Positions 63,129 to 64,000 of a DNA stretch of 64,000 nucleotides are shown one piece after another. The notes under the pieces are model-generated. The model was not told the origin of the DNA. It searched no databases and was given only the letters and a program-made list of their open reading frames with translations. Every line of letters begins with the position of its first letter. Within the stretch, counting starts at the first letter, position 1. This DNA comes from Thalassomonas sp. RHCl1 (GTDB lineage: Bacteria; Pseudomonadota; Gammaproteobacteria; Enterobacterales; Alteromonadaceae), in the NCBI RefSeq assembly GCF_947387555.1, contig NZ_CANDNZ010000003.1, forward strand, positions 186,001 to 250,000, read 5' to 3'. The position numbers and the translations under genes were made by a program.

Positions 63129-63719
63129 GCCTCTTATTGTGACCTTTTTGCTCGGTTTTAGACAATAAAGAGATATTCCGCTATCCATCATCTGCAGCTA
63201 TGGAAATAAGGCCGCAGTGAATGAATAAACTTTCTCGCTTTAACAAAAATAACTTAATTCAAAGCTAAGTTCAGATAATTTGTTTATTATCGGCACAAAG
63301 TCGGTAAATACCTCGCCTTTTGTTAAGAATATAGTGGTGATAGGCTGTTTTTGCCAAAATAGCCGTGGTTACTCACTTCCCCACTAAGTCAAAGCTAAAA
63401 GAGGCAATATTATAATGATATTTAACCAGTAAGAGCCAAACCCTCTTTAAAACCTGTGTATTGCGGTGAATTTAATCTTTAGTTTTTTCACTGAATAAAG
63501 ATTTTTGAGATGCTATTGGAAGGCCGCATCATTTGCCATAAAATTGATGATGAGTGACGCTATCATTACTGTTGCCACCATAAGGTGGGTCAACCATTAA
63601 TAAAATAGCTTACCTTCATGCTCCTGAGTTGATTCAGGATATAGAAAGAGCAGTACGTCCGACTTGATATGCGAAGTCAGGCGAAAGTAAATATCTGGAA
63701 TATTGGCTAGGAAATCATA
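63129..63719. other. Intergenic region with a methyltransferase scrap
   Basis: About 590 bases. It holds the short DNA methyltransferase remnant at 63529-63609, listed separately. Otherwise it is AT-rich, with no intact gene. The promoter for the monooxygenase must lie at its right end. Confidence 0.5.
63529..63609 (-). pseudogene. DNA adenine methyltransferase fragment (DPPY motif)
   Basis: 27 codons on the minus strand read AILLMVDPPYGGNSND, then SVTHHQFYGK and a stop. LxxxDPPYGG is motif IV of N6-adenine methyltransferases. A stop codon sits just upstream, and no start or other motif is nearby, so this is a scrap of a deleted gene. Confidence 0.55.
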
Positions 63720-64000
63720 ATGAAAATATTAATTGTCGGAGCAGGTATTGCCGGTTTGTCAATGGCGCGCCTGCTGCAAAAGCAAGGGCTGGATTTTACC
63801 ATCATAGAGAAAAAGCCTGCCGCCAGTACCGTCGGTGCAGGTATCGCCCTGCCTTTTAATGCTTTAAGGGCGCTAAAAGAAATCGGGGTTTATGATGAGG
63901 TTATGGCTCATGCTCACCAGGTACGGGAAATCCACTATACCACGGCGCAAGGTAAACTGCTGGCACAGGCCGATTTAACCGCCCCTCCTTTTGCGCAGGA
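63720..64000 (+). CDS. FAD-dependent monooxygenase, partial at right edge
   Basis: 93 codons are visible from ATG at 63720, after TAGGAAATCATA. The Rossmann FAD motif MKILIVGAGIAGLSMARLLQ and EKKPAASTVGAGIALPFNAL are typical of UbiH/salicylate hydroxylase-type monooxygenases. The C-terminal part lies outside the window, so the substrate is not assignable. Confidence 0.85.
   Translation, partial: MKILIVGAGIAGLSMARLLQKQGLDFTIIEKKPAASTVGAGIALPFNALRALKEIGVYDEVMAHAHQVREIHYTTAQGKLLAQADLTAPPFAQ

Overview
The window looks like chromosome from a marine gammaproteobacterium, probably Alteromonadales (Colwellia/Thalassomonas-like). This is an inference from the gene mix: secreted hydrolases, a TonB-receptor remnant, a PEP-CTERM-like tail, an Ysc-type type III secretion (T3SS) block, an RHS toxin and moderate GC. 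I see no rRNA, tRNA, CRISPR array or intact prophage. One complete IS256-family element is present with perfect target duplications.

Layout. 1-3000: a partial gene at the left edge, a membrane protein, an XRE regulator overlapping a small peptide with a double-glycine-type leader, and a second, C-protein-like XRE regulator behind two palindromic operators. 3204-9703: an orphan RHS protein with a PD-(D/E)xK-like C-terminal toxin and an overlapping Imm49-type immunity gene. It is followed by a decayed copy of the 3' end of the second XRE gene and an unrecognised reading frame. 10-19.5 kb: mostly exported or membrane-linked proteins: a cysteine-rich duplicated protein, a phosphatidylserine-decarboxylase-like protein, a putative papain-fold enzyme, a neprosin-type glutamic peptidase, a four-repeat beta-helix protein and a fasciclin protein. 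19.7-23 kb: LysR regulator divergent from a crotonase, then the IS256 element. 23-28 kb: exported protein, nuclease lipoprotein, MtfA peptidase, UraA-type permease and a PEP-CTERM-like protein.

28.3-36.3 kb is the most interesting region, a T3SS block. The minus strand carries, in transcription order, a SET-domain lysine methyltransferase, a 38-codon ORF, sctW (YopN-TyeA fusion), a SycN-like chaperone, a GNAT acetyltransferase, an 86-residue acidic protein, sctO, sctX and sctY. Divergently lie a STAS protein and sctV. The order sctW-chaperone-sctX-sctY matches the Yersinia virA operon, with extra genes inserted. The basal body, ATPase, needle and translocators are not in the window. The SET protein is a strong candidate effector.

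36.5-49 kb: desaturase, lipoprotein, a truncated secreted-protein remnant, GMC oxidoreductase, and an AraC regulator divergent from a tight operon of AGPS-like flavoprotein, GlpD-like dehydrogenase and FGGY kinase, followed by a Tat-exported PhoD-like phosphatase. 49-64 kb: a frameshifted secreted protein, two exported serine hydrolases, a YadG/YadH-like ABC exporter, a YbaK deacylase, a TetR/Old-Yellow-Enzyme pair, glutaminase, YtoQ, two GNATs, a TonB-receptor remnant with a 7-bp tandem repeat, a periplasmic solute-binding-like protein, a DNA methyltransferase scrap and a monooxygenase cut by the right edge.
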